Below, in pieces: positions 46,793-57,353 of a DNA stretch of 57,862 bases. Each line of letters begins with the position of its first letter. Position 1 is the first letter of the stretch. The stretch comes from Bradyrhizobium sp. AT1 (GTDB lineage: Bacteria; Pseudomonadota; Alphaproteobacteria; Rhizobiales; Xanthobacteraceae). The DNA is taken from NCBI RefSeq assembly GCF_001590795.1, contig NZ_JXDL01000001.1, positions 1,862,044 to 1,919,905 on the forward strand, in the 5' to 3' direction. The notes below the pieces were generated by a model. The model did no database searches and was not told the DNA's origin. It saw only the letters and a program-made list of their open reading frames with translations. Position numbers and translations under genes: made by a program.

Positions 46793-47467
46793 ATGATCGC
46801 CAGACTGCTGCTGCAGAACACCATCACCACCGTCGCGATGGGCGCGCTGCTGTTCGCATCCGCAGGGACCTTGCGCTGGCCATCGGCCTGGGCGTTCCTC
46901 GCGACCTGCACCCTGCTCGGCCCGCTCTGCGGCTGGTGGCTCTACCGGATCGATCCGGCGCTGCTCGCCGAGCGTCTGCGGCCGGTCCTGCAAAAGGACC
47001 AGCCCGCCGCCGACAAGGTGTTCATGAGCGTCTTCGTGGTTGCGATGTTGGCCTGGCTGGCACTGATCGGCGTCGACAGGCGCATTCAATCGTCCGACAT
47101 GCCGGTCGCGCTCCAGGCTGTCGGCTTCGCGCTGTTCCTGGCCTCGACATCGTTCACGATGTGGGTCTTCCGCGAGAATTCATTCGCTGCCCCCGTGGTG
47201 AAGCTGCAAGCCGAGCGCGCGCAACACGTGATCTCGAGCGGCCCCTACGCCCATGTGCGTCATCCCATGTATAGCGGCATGATCCTGTTCTTCACCGGCG
47301 TGCCGTTGCTGCTGGGCTCGTGGTGGGGGCTTGTGATGGTCCCGGTCTTCGCCGCCTTGTTCGCGATCCGCATCGGCATCGAGGAGCGCACCCTGCGCGA
47401 GGGTCTGCCGGGCTACGCCGACTACGCATCACGGGTGCGCTATCGCCTGCTGCCGGGCGTCTGGTGA
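46793..47467 (+). CDS. ICMT/PEMT-family membrane methyltransferase
   Basis: A 224-aa membrane protein with five or so helices and the isoprenylcysteine carboxyl methyltransferase-family core: SSGPYAHVRHPMYSGMILFF and the end region IEERTLREGLPGYADYASRV. The RHPxY and EE patterns bind S-adenosylmethionine. In bacteria such proteins methylate lipids or isoprenoid acids; substrate unknown. I chose ATG 46793 (MIARLLLQNTIT), since an upstream extension has no family match. It follows the LuxR gene. Confidence 0.85.
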   Translation: MIARLLLQNTITTVAMGALLFASAGTLRWPSAWAFLATCTLLGPLCGWWLYRIDPALLAERLRPVLQKDQPAADKVFMSVFVVAMLAWLALIGVDRRIQSSDMPVALQAVGFALFLASTSFTMWVFRENSFAAPVVKLQAERAQHVISSGPYAHVRHPMYSGMILFFTGVPLLLGSWWGLVMVPVFAALFAIRIGIEERTLREGLPGYADYASRVRYRLLPGVW

Positions 47468-47569
47468 AGGCGCCACCACATCAAAATCTCTTCCGCCTCC
47501 TCCGATCGACTGACGTCGCAGCAAGCGAGTCCCGCTAAGGGAACCGCACCTTTGCGACGGGAGACGACG

Positions 47570-47755
47570 ATGTTCTGCAAGCCACCCTGCCCCGACGAGC
47601 ACGATCTTTCACCCGTCTCCGATGATCCAGACAAGCGGCCTGCGCCGGAGCGTTCACGGATGCTCCCCGGCCACGACGCGTTCGGGCGCTTGATCGCGCC
47701 CGAAGCGGCCGGTCCGGAACGGGGGCTGCCGCCAGCCTCCCTCCGGACCGGCTAA
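47570..47755 (+). CDS. Small hypothetical protein (61 aa)
   Basis: Starts MFCKPPCPDEHDLSPVSDDP; two Cys at the start (CKPPC) may bind metal, the rest is polar and proline/arginine-rich. GGGAGA lies about five bases ahead of the ATG. Its end overlaps the GST stop by four bases on the other strand. Coding is plausible, function unknown. Confidence 0.45.
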   Translation: MFCKPPCPDEHDLSPVSDDPDKRPAPERSRMLPGHDAFGRLIAPEAAGPERGLPPASLRTG

Positions 47756-48459
47756 TTATCGAGCTCCTTGTAGCGGCGGAAGATGCCCTGCTCGTTGAAG
47801 GGGATGCGGCGCGGGCTTGCGAGATAGGTCTTGATGTTCGGCCGCTCGGCGACCCGGTCGTGCAGGGCAACGAGGCTAGGGATGTCCGTCTCGAACGCCT
47901 TCATGCGCTTGGGAAAGGCATAGCGCAGCCCCGCGACGATCTGGAATAGCGAGAGGTCGACATAGGTCAGCCTGCGGCCGGTGACGTAAGCGCCGCCGTT
48001 CTCGTCGAGAAGCTGCTCGAAATAGCCGAGATATTTCGGCACCCGCTCGTCCCAGAAATCGGCCGTGCGCTTCTTCGCGGGCGGCTTCTGGTCCTCGTAA
48101 TAGAGCGAGGGTCCGAGCGGATGATGGGTGTCGTGGATCTCGACCACGAGGTCGGTGATCGTGAGCTGGAGCTGGTGTACCCAGAGTCTTCCGGCCTCCG
48201 TCTTCGGCGCGAGACCGTGCCGGCTGCCGAGATAGAGCAGGATATTGGCGGTCTGGCCGATGACGAGCTTGCCCGCTTTCAGGAACGGCGGCGCAAAGGG
48301 TGGCGTGCCCTTCTGCACGTCCATCATCTTCATCATGGCAGCCGTCCCGCGCGAACCGCGCGCGACGTCGACATAGGCCGCGCCAGCCTCCTCCAGCGCC
48401 AGCCGCACATATTCGCCGCGGCCCTGGATCTCGGGCCAGTAGTAGAGCTCGTATTTCAT
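47752..48459 (-). CDS. Glutathione S-transferase
   Basis: A 235-aa GST: N-terminal thioredoxin fold YELYYWPEIQGRGEYVRLAL, with the cis-proline at FAPPFLKAGKL and the SNAIL-like QTANILLYLG, then an all-helical C-terminal domain with TYVDLSLFQIVAGLRYAF. The class is not clear from this, perhaps beta or a related bacterial group. The ATG start at 48459 fits. It lies alone and is followed by the small CKPPC gene on the opposite strand. Confidence 0.9.
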   Translation of the reverse strand: MKYELYYWPEIQGRGEYVRLALEEAGAAYVDVARGSRGTAAMMKMMDVQKGTPPFAPPFLKAGKLVIGQTANILLYLGSRHGLAPKTEAGRLWVHQLQLTITDLVVEIHDTHHPLGPSLYYEDQKPPAKKRTADFWDERVPKYLGYFEQLLDENGGAYVTGRRLTYVDLSLFQIVAGLRYAFPKRMKAFETDIPSLVALHDRVAERPNIKTYLASPRRIPFNEQGIFRRYKELDN

Positions 48460-48552
48460 GGGAGAGGTCCGTCAGCGTGGGAGCGATCGGACCAATGTAG
48501 CATGTGGCCGGAGGTTCCGTGAGAGTGAGACGGAGCGCTCGCGCAGCCCACG

Positions 48553-48660
48553 CGTCATTGCGAGCGCAGCGCCTTATCCGCCGAAGCCTTGGAAGGCGGA
48601 AGCAATCCAGTCCGCCTCTGCGGAAGGATTCTGGATTGCTTGGCTCCGCTCGCAATGACG
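48553..48660. repeat. Dispersed inverted repeat, family E copy 1
   Basis: CGTCATTGCGAGCGCAGC at the left and GCTCGCAATGACG at the right, with inner halves AGCAATCCAG and CTGGATTGCT. The ends and middle match the copy at 55684-55771. It lies between the GST gene and the exported-protein gene. Confidence 0.8.
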
Positions 48661-48684
48661 GAGGAGAGAACTTGGTGCCTCAGT

Positions 48685-49383
48685 TCAGTTTGCCGCGAAA
48701 CAATACAGCAGCCCGTCGCCGCCGGTGCTCTTCAGGTCGGCCTGCGAGCAGCCGCCGTCGGGACCGCGCGAGGGGTGCGAGCTGTTCCAGGACTTTGACG
48801 GCTCGTCGTCGCGCAGGCCCTGGCGATCGGCGTGGCCGACCATCGCCGCGCCTTGCGTGCTCGATGTCCAGTTCTTGCAGGTCTTGTCGTCACCGGCCGC
48901 GAATGCGGTGCCGTCGGGCTGCGTTCCCGTCAGGATGTCGTGCCGGTTCGGCGTATCACCGCGGCCGTTGATGACCTCGCCCTTCTCGCTGAGCGCAGTC
49001 TGCTTGGTGAGGTTGTTGGCGGAGCCGTGCAGCTCGGCGACATCCTTGGCGATCACGGCGCCCTTGGCGTTCTGCCACGGTCCCTTGCCGATGCGATCCT
49101 TGGCGTTGACGGCCGGCTTGCCGTCGACGGCCTGCGTTGAGAGGTAAGCGCGCCAGGTCTTGCCAGACGGCGCGCCGGCGCCTTGCGCGAGCCGCGCGCA
49201 GTGCGCATCGGCTCCCTCGAGGCCGCCGAGATCGGCGCCCTTGCCCGGGCCATTGGAGGTCACGAAGAACGTCATGTCGGCCGACTGCGCTTGCGCCGAG
49301 GGCGTCGCCAGCAAGGCCATTACAAATACAGCCTTGGCGAGCGCGAGGCCTGAAATCGTCACGGTTCTTTCAATGCGGATCAT
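48685..49383 (-). CDS. Exported endostatin/lectin-like protein
   Basis: A 232-aa exported protein: signal peptide ending PSAQAQS, then FFVTSNGPGKGADLGGLEGA, WRAYLSTQAVDGKPA and a Cys-containing C-terminal part. The pattern GLxGADxxC...WRAYLS and DGTAF...CKNWTSS resembles the endostatin/C-type-lectin-like fold (collagen NC10-type) found in exported proteobacterial proteins. I give that as a likely fold, not a proven function. Four Cys could form two disulfides. Isolated gene with repeat E at its 3' end. Confidence 0.7.
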   Translation of the reverse strand: MIRIERTVTISGLALAKAVFVMALLATPSAQAQSADMTFFVTSNGPGKGADLGGLEGADAHCARLAQGAGAPSGKTWRAYLSTQAVDGKPAVNAKDRIGKGPWQNAKGAVIAKDVAELHGSANNLTKQTALSEKGEVINGRGDTPNRHDILTGTQPDGTAFAAGDDKTCKNWTSSTQGAAMVGHADRQGLRDDEPSKSWNSSHPSRGPDGGCSQADLKSTGGDGLLYCFAAN

Positions 49384-49467
49384 CTCGTCCTCCCGTTGCT
49401 TGTCGTTGACCGCCTGATTTCAACCCGAGGCGCGCCCGCTTATTCCGAGGCGGCGATGCGAGACGCC

Positions 49468-49506
49468 GAAAAGAAAAAGGGCGCCGTGCCGGAAGCACGA
49501 CGCCCT
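49468..49506 (-). terminator. Terminator of the Tim44-like gene
   Basis: On the minus strand the stem GGGCGTCGTGC/GCACGGCGCCC lies 20 bases after the stop at 49528 and is followed by a T-rich run (CTTTTTCTTTT) at 49478-49468. Confidence 0.7.
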
Positions 49507-49527
49507 GTCTCGTTCGATCGCTTGCGA

Positions 49528-50514
49528 TCAGTTGGTCTGCTGGATCGCCGACAATTCCCAGCCGCTGCCGGGGCGGCGGGCAAACGTCCAGACCTCGGTG
49601 ACTTCACCCGGCTGCTCGCTGCCGGCGACGACCGCGCCGCTGTTGCGGTCCAGCGTCTTGTCGGTGAGCGCAAAGCGCAGCGCCACCGTGGCGTAGTCGG
49701 TCTCGCCTTCGCGCCAGGCTTCGGCGAGGTCGCCCTGCAGCAGCTTGACGTTGGTCACCTTGTTGACGACGTTGCGTGCGCGGTTCTGGCCGAGGTCCTG
49801 CTCGAAATAGGAGACCATTTCCGGCGTCGCGAGCGTGTGCAGCTTGGCCACGTCCTCGTTCGACCAGGCGGTCTGGATCTCACCGAGCAGGCGCTCGAAC
49901 GATTCGTAATCGTCCGGCTTGATCTCGAGCGGCGCGTTGTTGGCATTGGCACCGAAGCCGAAGCCACCAAGACCGCCACCGAGGCCGCTGCGCTGGTTCG
50001 GCTGCGGTCCGGAAGCCGCGCCTGCGTCGGCATTGGCATAAGCCGCCTGCGGCGTGTGACGGCGCTGCCACCAGGACATCGCCAGCCGCACCACCAGCAC
50101 CACCAGCACGATCTGGATGATCAGGCCGAGGATCGAGGACAGGCCGCCGAGGCCGCCAAACAGGCCGCCGCCGAACAGCATGCCGAGCAGGCCGGCGCCG
50201 AGGAAGCCGGCCGCAAGGCCGCCCATGAAGCCGCCGGCACGGCCGCCGAACAGGCCGCCGCGCGCGGGCGCGGTCGCAGCCGAGTTCATGCCTGCACCCG
50301 GCTGGGTGTAGGTACGGTTGAACTGCGAGGCCGAGCCCGGCGCCGTGGAGGTCGAGGGGGGCGCCGAAAAGGTGCGCGAGCCGCGTGAGCCCGACGAGCC
50401 GCCGCCGCCGACGCGCGCGTCGGCAGACGAAATGACGAGCGCTGTCGGCAGCGCAAGCGCCAGCATGACGGCGAGCGTCTTGAAGAGATTGCGGGAGCGT
50501 AGCGAGAAATTCAT
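49528..50514 (-). CDS. Tim44-like membrane protein
   Basis: A 328-aa protein: a signal/anchor at MNFSLRSRNLFKTLAVMLAL, glycine- and serine-rich linker, glycine-rich membrane segment (LGAGLLGMLFGGGLFGGLGG, ILGLIIQIVLVVLVVRLAM) and a Tim44-like C-terminal domain (DDYESFERLLGEIQTAWSNE ... ATPEMVSYFEQDLGQNR). Bacterial Tim44-like proteins occur in membranes of alphaproteobacteria and are linked loosely to protein export; role uncertain. I chose ATG 50514 for a normal signal region. On the same strand as cckA, 232 bases downstream of it. Confidence 0.85.
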   Translation of the reverse strand: MNFSLRSRNLFKTLAVMLALALPTALVISSADARVGGGGSSGSRGSRTFSAPPSTSTAPGSASQFNRTYTQPGAGMNSAATAPARGGLFGGRAGGFMGGLAAGFLGAGLLGMLFGGGLFGGLGGLSSILGLIIQIVLVVLVVRLAMSWWQRRHTPQAAYANADAGAASGPQPNQRSGLGGGLGGFGFGANANNAPLEIKPDDYESFERLLGEIQTAWSNEDVAKLHTLATPEMVSYFEQDLGQNRARNVVNKVTNVKLLQGDLAEAWREGETDYATVALRFALTDKTLDRNSGAVVAGSEQPGEVTEVWTFARRPGSGWELSAIQQTN

Positions 50515-50746
50515 GTGCGTTTCCCAAATCCCCGGCATGGGGACGTGCCCCTAAGATGGGCAGACTTCCCAAAAAGTGAAGTGTGTTTGGGAACTTGCAG
50601 CTGCGGCCCTCAGTCGCGGGGATGTGGCAAAAGCCCATATTTGGCGGGGGCTTGGCCGGGTGGCGGGGGAACCGTGGTCACCGGCTACCGGCGGTTTCGG
50701 GGGAGATTTCCGCCCCTCCCCCTCATCGCGAGCTTCTCGCGAAACC

Positions 50747-53326
<2,580 letters not shown>

Positions 53327-53479
53327 ATCGAGCTGGCGCAGCCTGTTGGCAGAGAATCAACGCGCTGCCGCGCGCACGGGCCATCCCTGCCTCATCAGGA
53401 CCCCGAGGTGCAAGGGCAGCCATGTTGAAAGGTACGCTGATTCCCAGATTACAGCCATTTCCGGACCTTTTCGGGGGTT

Positions 53480-54559
53480 TTAGCCGCGTCCGGCGCGGAA
53501 TCCCTGTTTCAGCCGCATGACGTAGCCGATCACCTCGGCGACCGCATGATAGTGCTCGGCCGGGATTTCCTGATCGATCTCGACGGTGGCGTAGAGCGCG
53601 CGGGCCAGCGGCACGTTCTCCACGATCGGGATATCGTGCTCGCGGGCGATCTCCCGGATCTTGAAGGCGAGGTTGTCGACGCCCTTGGCGACGCAGATCG
53701 GAGCCGTCATGCCGCGCTCGTAGGACAGCGCCACCGAATAGTGGGTCGGGTTGGTGATGATCACCGAGGCCTTGGGAACCGCCGCCATCATGCGCTTCTT
53801 GGAGCGCTGCTGGCGCAACTGCCTGAGCTTGCCCTTGATGTGCGGATCGCCTTCGGACTGCTTGAACTCTTCCTTGATCTCCTGGAGCGACATCTTCTGC
53901 CGCTGGAACCAGCTGCGGTACTGGAAGAAGTAATCGGCGATGGCGACGATCGCGAGCGCCGCGACCACCGCGCCGAGCAGGTGAACGGTCATGCTGGTGC
54001 TGGCGCCGAGCATGGCGGCCGGATCGAGCCGGACCATCGCCTCCATGCGATGGTGCTCCGGCCACAGGATCATGGTCATGACCACGCCGAGCAGCACCAG
54101 CTTGCCGATGCCTTTGAGAAAATTCGCCGCAGCCTGCTTGCCGAAGATGCGCTTGAAGCCGGCGCCGGGCGAGATCTTGCTGAATTTCGGTGTCAGGGAT
54201 TCGGCCGACCAGACCAGGCGATGCTGGAGCATGTTGCCGGCGATCGCCGCCAGCATCAGCATCAACAGCGGCACGCCGATCGCCGCGAGAATGGCGAATT
54301 CGATGTGCTGCATCAGCGCCAGCAGCGCCTTGCCGTCGGTCTTGATCATCCAGGAATTGGCAAGCAGGTTGCGCATCGGCGTCAGGAGGCCGCTGCCCAC
54401 CGAGCCCGAGAAGGTCGAGACCACGAGCGTGCCGCCCGCCATCATGAACCAGGTGTTGATCTCCTGGCTCTTGGCGACGTCGCCGCGTTCGAGCGCATCG
54501 TCCAGACGCTTTTGTGTCGGGTCTTCTGTTTGACTCTCTGGATCGTTGTCTTCCGCCAT
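53480..54559 (-). CDS. flhB: Flagellar export switch protein FlhB
   Basis: A 359-aa integral protein of the flagellar type III export gate. Membrane helices are followed by a cytosolic domain with the autocleavage motif N270-P271-T272-H273 (VIITNPTHYSVALSY), which controls the switch from rod/hook to filament export. Last gene of the flagellar block, nine bases after fliR. Its N-terminus has EDPTQKRLDDALERGDVAKS. cckA follows after 153 bases. Confidence 0.96.
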   Translation of the reverse strand: MAEDNDPESQTEDPTQKRLDDALERGDVAKSQEINTWFMMAGGTLVVSTFSGSVGSGLLTPMRNLLANSWMIKTDGKALLALMQHIEFAILAAIGVPLLMLMLAAIAGNMLQHRLVWSAESLTPKFSKISPGAGFKRIFGKQAAANFLKGIGKLVLLGVVMTMILWPEHHRMEAMVRLDPAAMLGASTSMTVHLLGAVVAALAIVAIADYFFQYRSWFQRQKMSLQEIKEEFKQSEGDPHIKGKLRQLRQQRSKKRMMAAVPKASVIITNPTHYSVALSYERGMTAPICVAKGVDNLAFKIREIAREHDIPIVENVPLARALYATVEIDQEIPAEHYHAVAEVIGYVMRLKQGFRAGRG

Positions 54560-54568
54560 CGACCCCTC

Positions 54569-55339
54569 TTATTTCAACGGCATCATCTGGTGCATGACAC
54601 CGATGAAGTAATCCAGATAGGTGCCCATCATCGCCGTCAGCACCACGGCAAGCACCAGGAAGCCTGCGAAGATCGAGAGCGGCACGCCGACGAAATACAC
54701 CTGCATCTGCGGCATCAGCCGCGCCAGCACGCCGAGCCCGATGTTGAAGACCAGGCCGAACACCAGGAACGGCCCCGACAGCTGCAGCCCCAAGCGAAAC
54801 GCGGCGGCAAAGGCGCGCGTTGCGAGCGACGCGACGTCGCCGCTCGACACGGTCTCGCCCGGCGAGAAGATCGTATAGCTGTCGTTCAGCGCCGCGATCA
54901 CCAGATGATGGCTGTCGGTGGCGAACAGCAGCGTCACGCCCAGCATGGTCAGGAAGTTGCCGACCAGCACGCCCTGCTGCCCCTGCGTCGGATCGACCGA
55001 GGTGACGAAGCCGAGCCCCATTTGCTGCGCGATCACCGAGCCCGCGACCTGCAGCGCCGACAGCGTCACGCGCGCGGTCGCGCCCAGCACGATGCCGATC
55101 GCGATCTCATGCAGCAAGAGGACCAGCAGCGGCGCCAGCGAGCCCATGTCGACCTGGTAGGCGTTGCGGTGCAGCGGCAGGATGATCAGCGTCAGCAGCA
55201 GCGCGATCGACAGCTTGATCCGCGTCGGAATATTGGTTTCGCCGAGACCGGGCAACAGCATTACCATCGCGCCGACCCGGGCGAAGGCGAGCATGAAGGA
55301 AGCGGCGAGCGCCGGCAGCAGCGAGACGTCGATGCGCAT
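54569..55339 (-). CDS. fliR: Flagellar export protein FliR
   Basis: A 256-aa membrane protein of the export gate with six or so helices. The N-terminus LLPALAASFMLAFARVGAMV and the region SALQVAGSVIAQQMGLGFVTSVDP are typical of FliR. Together with FliP and FliQ it forms the core channel. Starts 17 bases after fliQ, and flhB follows at nine bases. Confidence 0.95.
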   Translation of the reverse strand: MRIDVSLLPALAASFMLAFARVGAMVMLLPGLGETNIPTRIKLSIALLLTLIILPLHRNAYQVDMGSLAPLLVLLLHEIAIGIVLGATARVTLSALQVAGSVIAQQMGLGFVTSVDPTQGQQGVLVGNFLTMLGVTLLFATDSHHLVIAALNDSYTIFSPGETVSSGDVASLATRAFAAAFRLGLQLSGPFLVFGLVFNIGLGVLARLMPQMQVYFVGVPLSIFAGFLVLAVVLTAMMGTYLDYFIGVMHQMMPLK

Positions 55340-55356
55340 AATTGCCGCATCTTGCC

Positions 55357-55620
55357 TCAGCCGCCGATGATTCGCGACGAGATCCGCAGCATGTGGGAAT
55401 GCAGCGCGTCGGCCATGAACGGCAGCGCCAGCAGCATCGTGGCAAAGATGGCGAGGATCTTCGGCACGTAGATCAGCGTCTGTTCCTGGATCTGCGTCAG
55501 CGCCTGGAACAGCGACACGATGACACCGACGACCAGACCCACCACCATCAGGGGCGAGGACACGATCACGATGGTCCAGATCGCATCGCGCGCGACGTCG
55601 AGGGTTTCGGGGCCGGTCAT
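55357..55620 (-). CDS. fliQ: Flagellar export protein FliQ
   Basis: An 87-aa two-helix export-gate subunit: MTGPETLDVARDAIWTIVIV with VVGLVVGVIVSLFQALTQIQ and PKILAIFATMLLALPF. I chose the ATG at 55620 because FliQ proteins begin in this way; the 17-residue upstream extension falls into the repeat region. A 177-base gap with a dispersed repeat separates it from fliE. Confidence 0.95.
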   Translation of the reverse strand: MTGPETLDVARDAIWTIVIVSSPLMVVGLVVGVIVSLFQALTQIQEQTLIYVPKILAIFATMLLALPFMADALHSHMLRISSRIIGG

Positions 55621-55683
55621 GTGCAGAATTCCTTGTTCACTTTCATCCCCAACCAATCTGGCGAGGAACACCCGGCCCCTCCC

Positions 55684-55771
55684 CGTCTTTGCGAGGAGCC
55701 CTTAGCGACGAAGCAATCCAGACTGCCGCTGCAGAAAGACTCTGGATTGCTTCGCTGCGCTCGCAATCACG
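55684..55771. repeat. Dispersed inverted repeat, family E copy 2
   Basis: CGTCTTTGCGAGGAGCCC at the left, AAGCAATCCAG and CTGGATTGCTTCG inside, GCTCGCAATCACG at the right, matching the copy at 48553-48660. It sits inside the flagellar operon between fliE and fliQ. Confidence 0.8.
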
Positions 55772-55797
55772 ATCGAGGCGAGCGCCAGTGCCGAAAA

Positions 55798-56112
55798 TCA
55801 GATCGGCATCTTCATGATGTCTTCATAGGCCGCGATCACGCGGTCGCGGACCGAGACCAGCGTGGACACCGCGACGTCGGTGTCGGCGACCGCCGTCACC
55901 ACGTCCATCACGTTGGCCTTGCCGGCGGCCATCGCCACCGTCTGCGCGTCCGACTTGCGGCCGGACTCCATGACGCTGCCGACGGCGTCCTTCAGCATCG
56001 AGGCGAAGGATTGCCCGCTGGCCTCGGTGCCTTTGCCGGCACCGGCGCCGGTGTTTTCCAGCACGCGGGCGAGGTTGGCATAGGCGTTGGCGGCGACTGA
56101 CGGTGATGCCAT
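55798..56112 (-). CDS. fliE: Flagellar hook-basal body protein FliE
   Basis: A 104-aa protein that joins the MS ring and rod. It has SFASMLKDAVGSVMESGRKS and the C-terminal helix DTDVAVSTLVSVRDRVIAAY typical of FliE. It follows flgC by 16 bases on the same strand and is separated from fliQ by the repeat element. Confidence 0.93.
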   Translation of the reverse strand: MASPSVAANAYANLARVLENTGAGAGKGTEASGQSFASMLKDAVGSVMESGRKSDAQTVAMAAGKANVMDVVTAVADTDVAVSTLVSVRDRVIAAYEDIMKMPI

Positions 56113-56128
56113 GGCTCAATTGTCCTGT

Positions 56129-56554
56129 TCAGCTCTTGAGGATGTCGAGCGTGCGCTGGATCATCCGGCGCGTCGCACTGATGATGTTGAGATTGGCCTC
56201 GTAGGACCGCTGCGCGTCGCGCATGTCGGTCATCTCGACCACCGAGTTCACGTTCGGATATTTGACGTTGCCGCTGGCGTCGGCGACCGGATTGTTCGGC
56301 TCGTATTTGACGCGGAAGTTGGACTGGTCGGGCTTGATCTTGCCGAGGGTCACGACCTGCGCGTCGAGCGTGCGGTCGAGCGCGGAGGAGAAGGTCGGAA
56401 CCTTGCGGCGGTAGGGATCGCCGCCCGATGTCTGCGCGGTCGAATCCGCGTTCGCGATGTTTTCCGAGATCACCCGCATGCGGCCGGCTTGCGCCCGCAG
56501 ACCGGAGGTCGCGATCGCCATCGAGCGGGCGAAGTCGCTGCTGTCATTGGCCAT
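56129..56554 (-). CDS. flgC: Flagellar proximal rod protein FlgC
   Basis: A 141-aa rod protein with the flagellar rod N-terminal motif MAIATSGLRAQAGRMRVISE NIAN and a C-terminal rod helix (MRDAQRSYEANLNIISATRR). Forms the proximal rod with FlgB and FlgF. Between flgB (41 bases) and fliE (16 bases). Confidence 0.95.
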   Translation of the reverse strand: MANDSSDFARSMAIATSGLRAQAGRMRVISENIANADSTAQTSGGDPYRRKVPTFSSALDRTLDAQVVTLGKIKPDQSNFRVKYEPNNPVADASGNVKYPNVNSVVEMTDMRDAQRSYEANLNIISATRRMIQRTLDILKS

Positions 56555-56595
56555 GATGCGCCTCCTCGAGTCGTTCTGTTCCGAAGATCATGCGG

Positions 56596-57000
56596 CTAGC
56601 CCTTGCCGATCGCAGTCTTGAGCAGATGCAGGCTCTTCGAATAGAGCGAGGTCGCCGCCGCGTAGTCCATCTGGTTGCTGGCGGCCTTCATCATCTCCTC
56701 TTCGAGATTAACGGCATTGCCCGCGGGGCGGGTCTCGAAACCCGCGTTCCTGTTCTGGTCGAAACCGGAAGCCGCCCCCGAGGGCGTCATGTGCGATCCG
56801 CTGGTGCGGGTGAGCGCCAAGGGCCCCATCGAGCCCGTGACCGCCCCGGCCTTGTCGAGTTTCGGCTCGACCAGGTCGCGCGGCCGGAATTTGGGCGTGT
56901 CGGAATTGGAGACGTTCTCGGACAGGACGCGTTGGCGTTCCTGATGCCACTGCATCTTGGTGCGAAGCGCCGACAGCACCGGGAGGTCGTTGATGGACAT
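56596..57000 (-). CDS. flgB: Flagellar proximal rod protein FlgB
   Basis: A 134-aa rod protein with the N-terminal rod motif WHQERQRVLSENVSNSDTPK and the C-terminal region MMKAASNQMDYAAATSLYSK. First gene of the leftward flagellar block. The CtrA-type site lies about 70 bases upstream of its ATG, in the expected promoter region. Confidence 0.95.
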   Translation of the reverse strand: MSINDLPVLSALRTKMQWHQERQRVLSENVSNSDTPKFRPRDLVEPKLDKAGAVTGSMGPLALTRTSGSHMTPSGAASGFDQNRNAGFETRPAGNAVNLEEEMMKAASNQMDYAAATSLYSKSLHLLKTAIGKG

Positions 57001-57070
57001 CGTCGCGGCTCCTTCCGCCTCTTGCGGACCTCTGAGGTCCGAAGCTAGGCAGAATTTGCCGCGTGTATGG

Positions 57071-57085
57071 TTAACAGCTGGTTAA
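57071..57085. promoter_or_regulatory. CtrA-type binding site (TTAA-N7-TTAA)
   Basis: TTAACAGCTGGTTAA matches TTAA-N7-TTAA exactly, and the reverse strand has TTAACCAT next to it as in the Caulobacter consensus. It is between flgB and the divergent FliO-like gene. CckA of the CtrA phosphorelay is encoded at the other end of the same block. The wider gap 57001-57353 has only partial further matches (TTAACCCAACCATTT at 57160). Confidence 0.7.
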
Positions 57086-57353
57086 GGACGCTCCCGGCGT
57101 CGGTCTCTCCGCGGGACAGGATTTTGCGCCCCGTGATTCTACGTCTCCAAAAGTGGCATTAACCCAACCATTTGGCGGCGCATGCACAGGCCAAGAAGTC
57201 GTTTTGGATCGAGCGATTCATAGGTTATTAAGAGTTGGGGACGGCAAAACTTGCCGTGGGACGTTAAGAAATCGCAGTTTGGGGCATCGTTAAGCCGGTG
57301 GTTGGCAGATCCGACCATGGGCACGAGAATAGCGCCATTTGTCGGGGACAAGT

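Noticed and set aside
53546..55471. 641-codon open frame opposite flhB, fliR and fliQ
   Set aside because: Antisense to three recognised flagellar genes; composition is a typical GC shadow.
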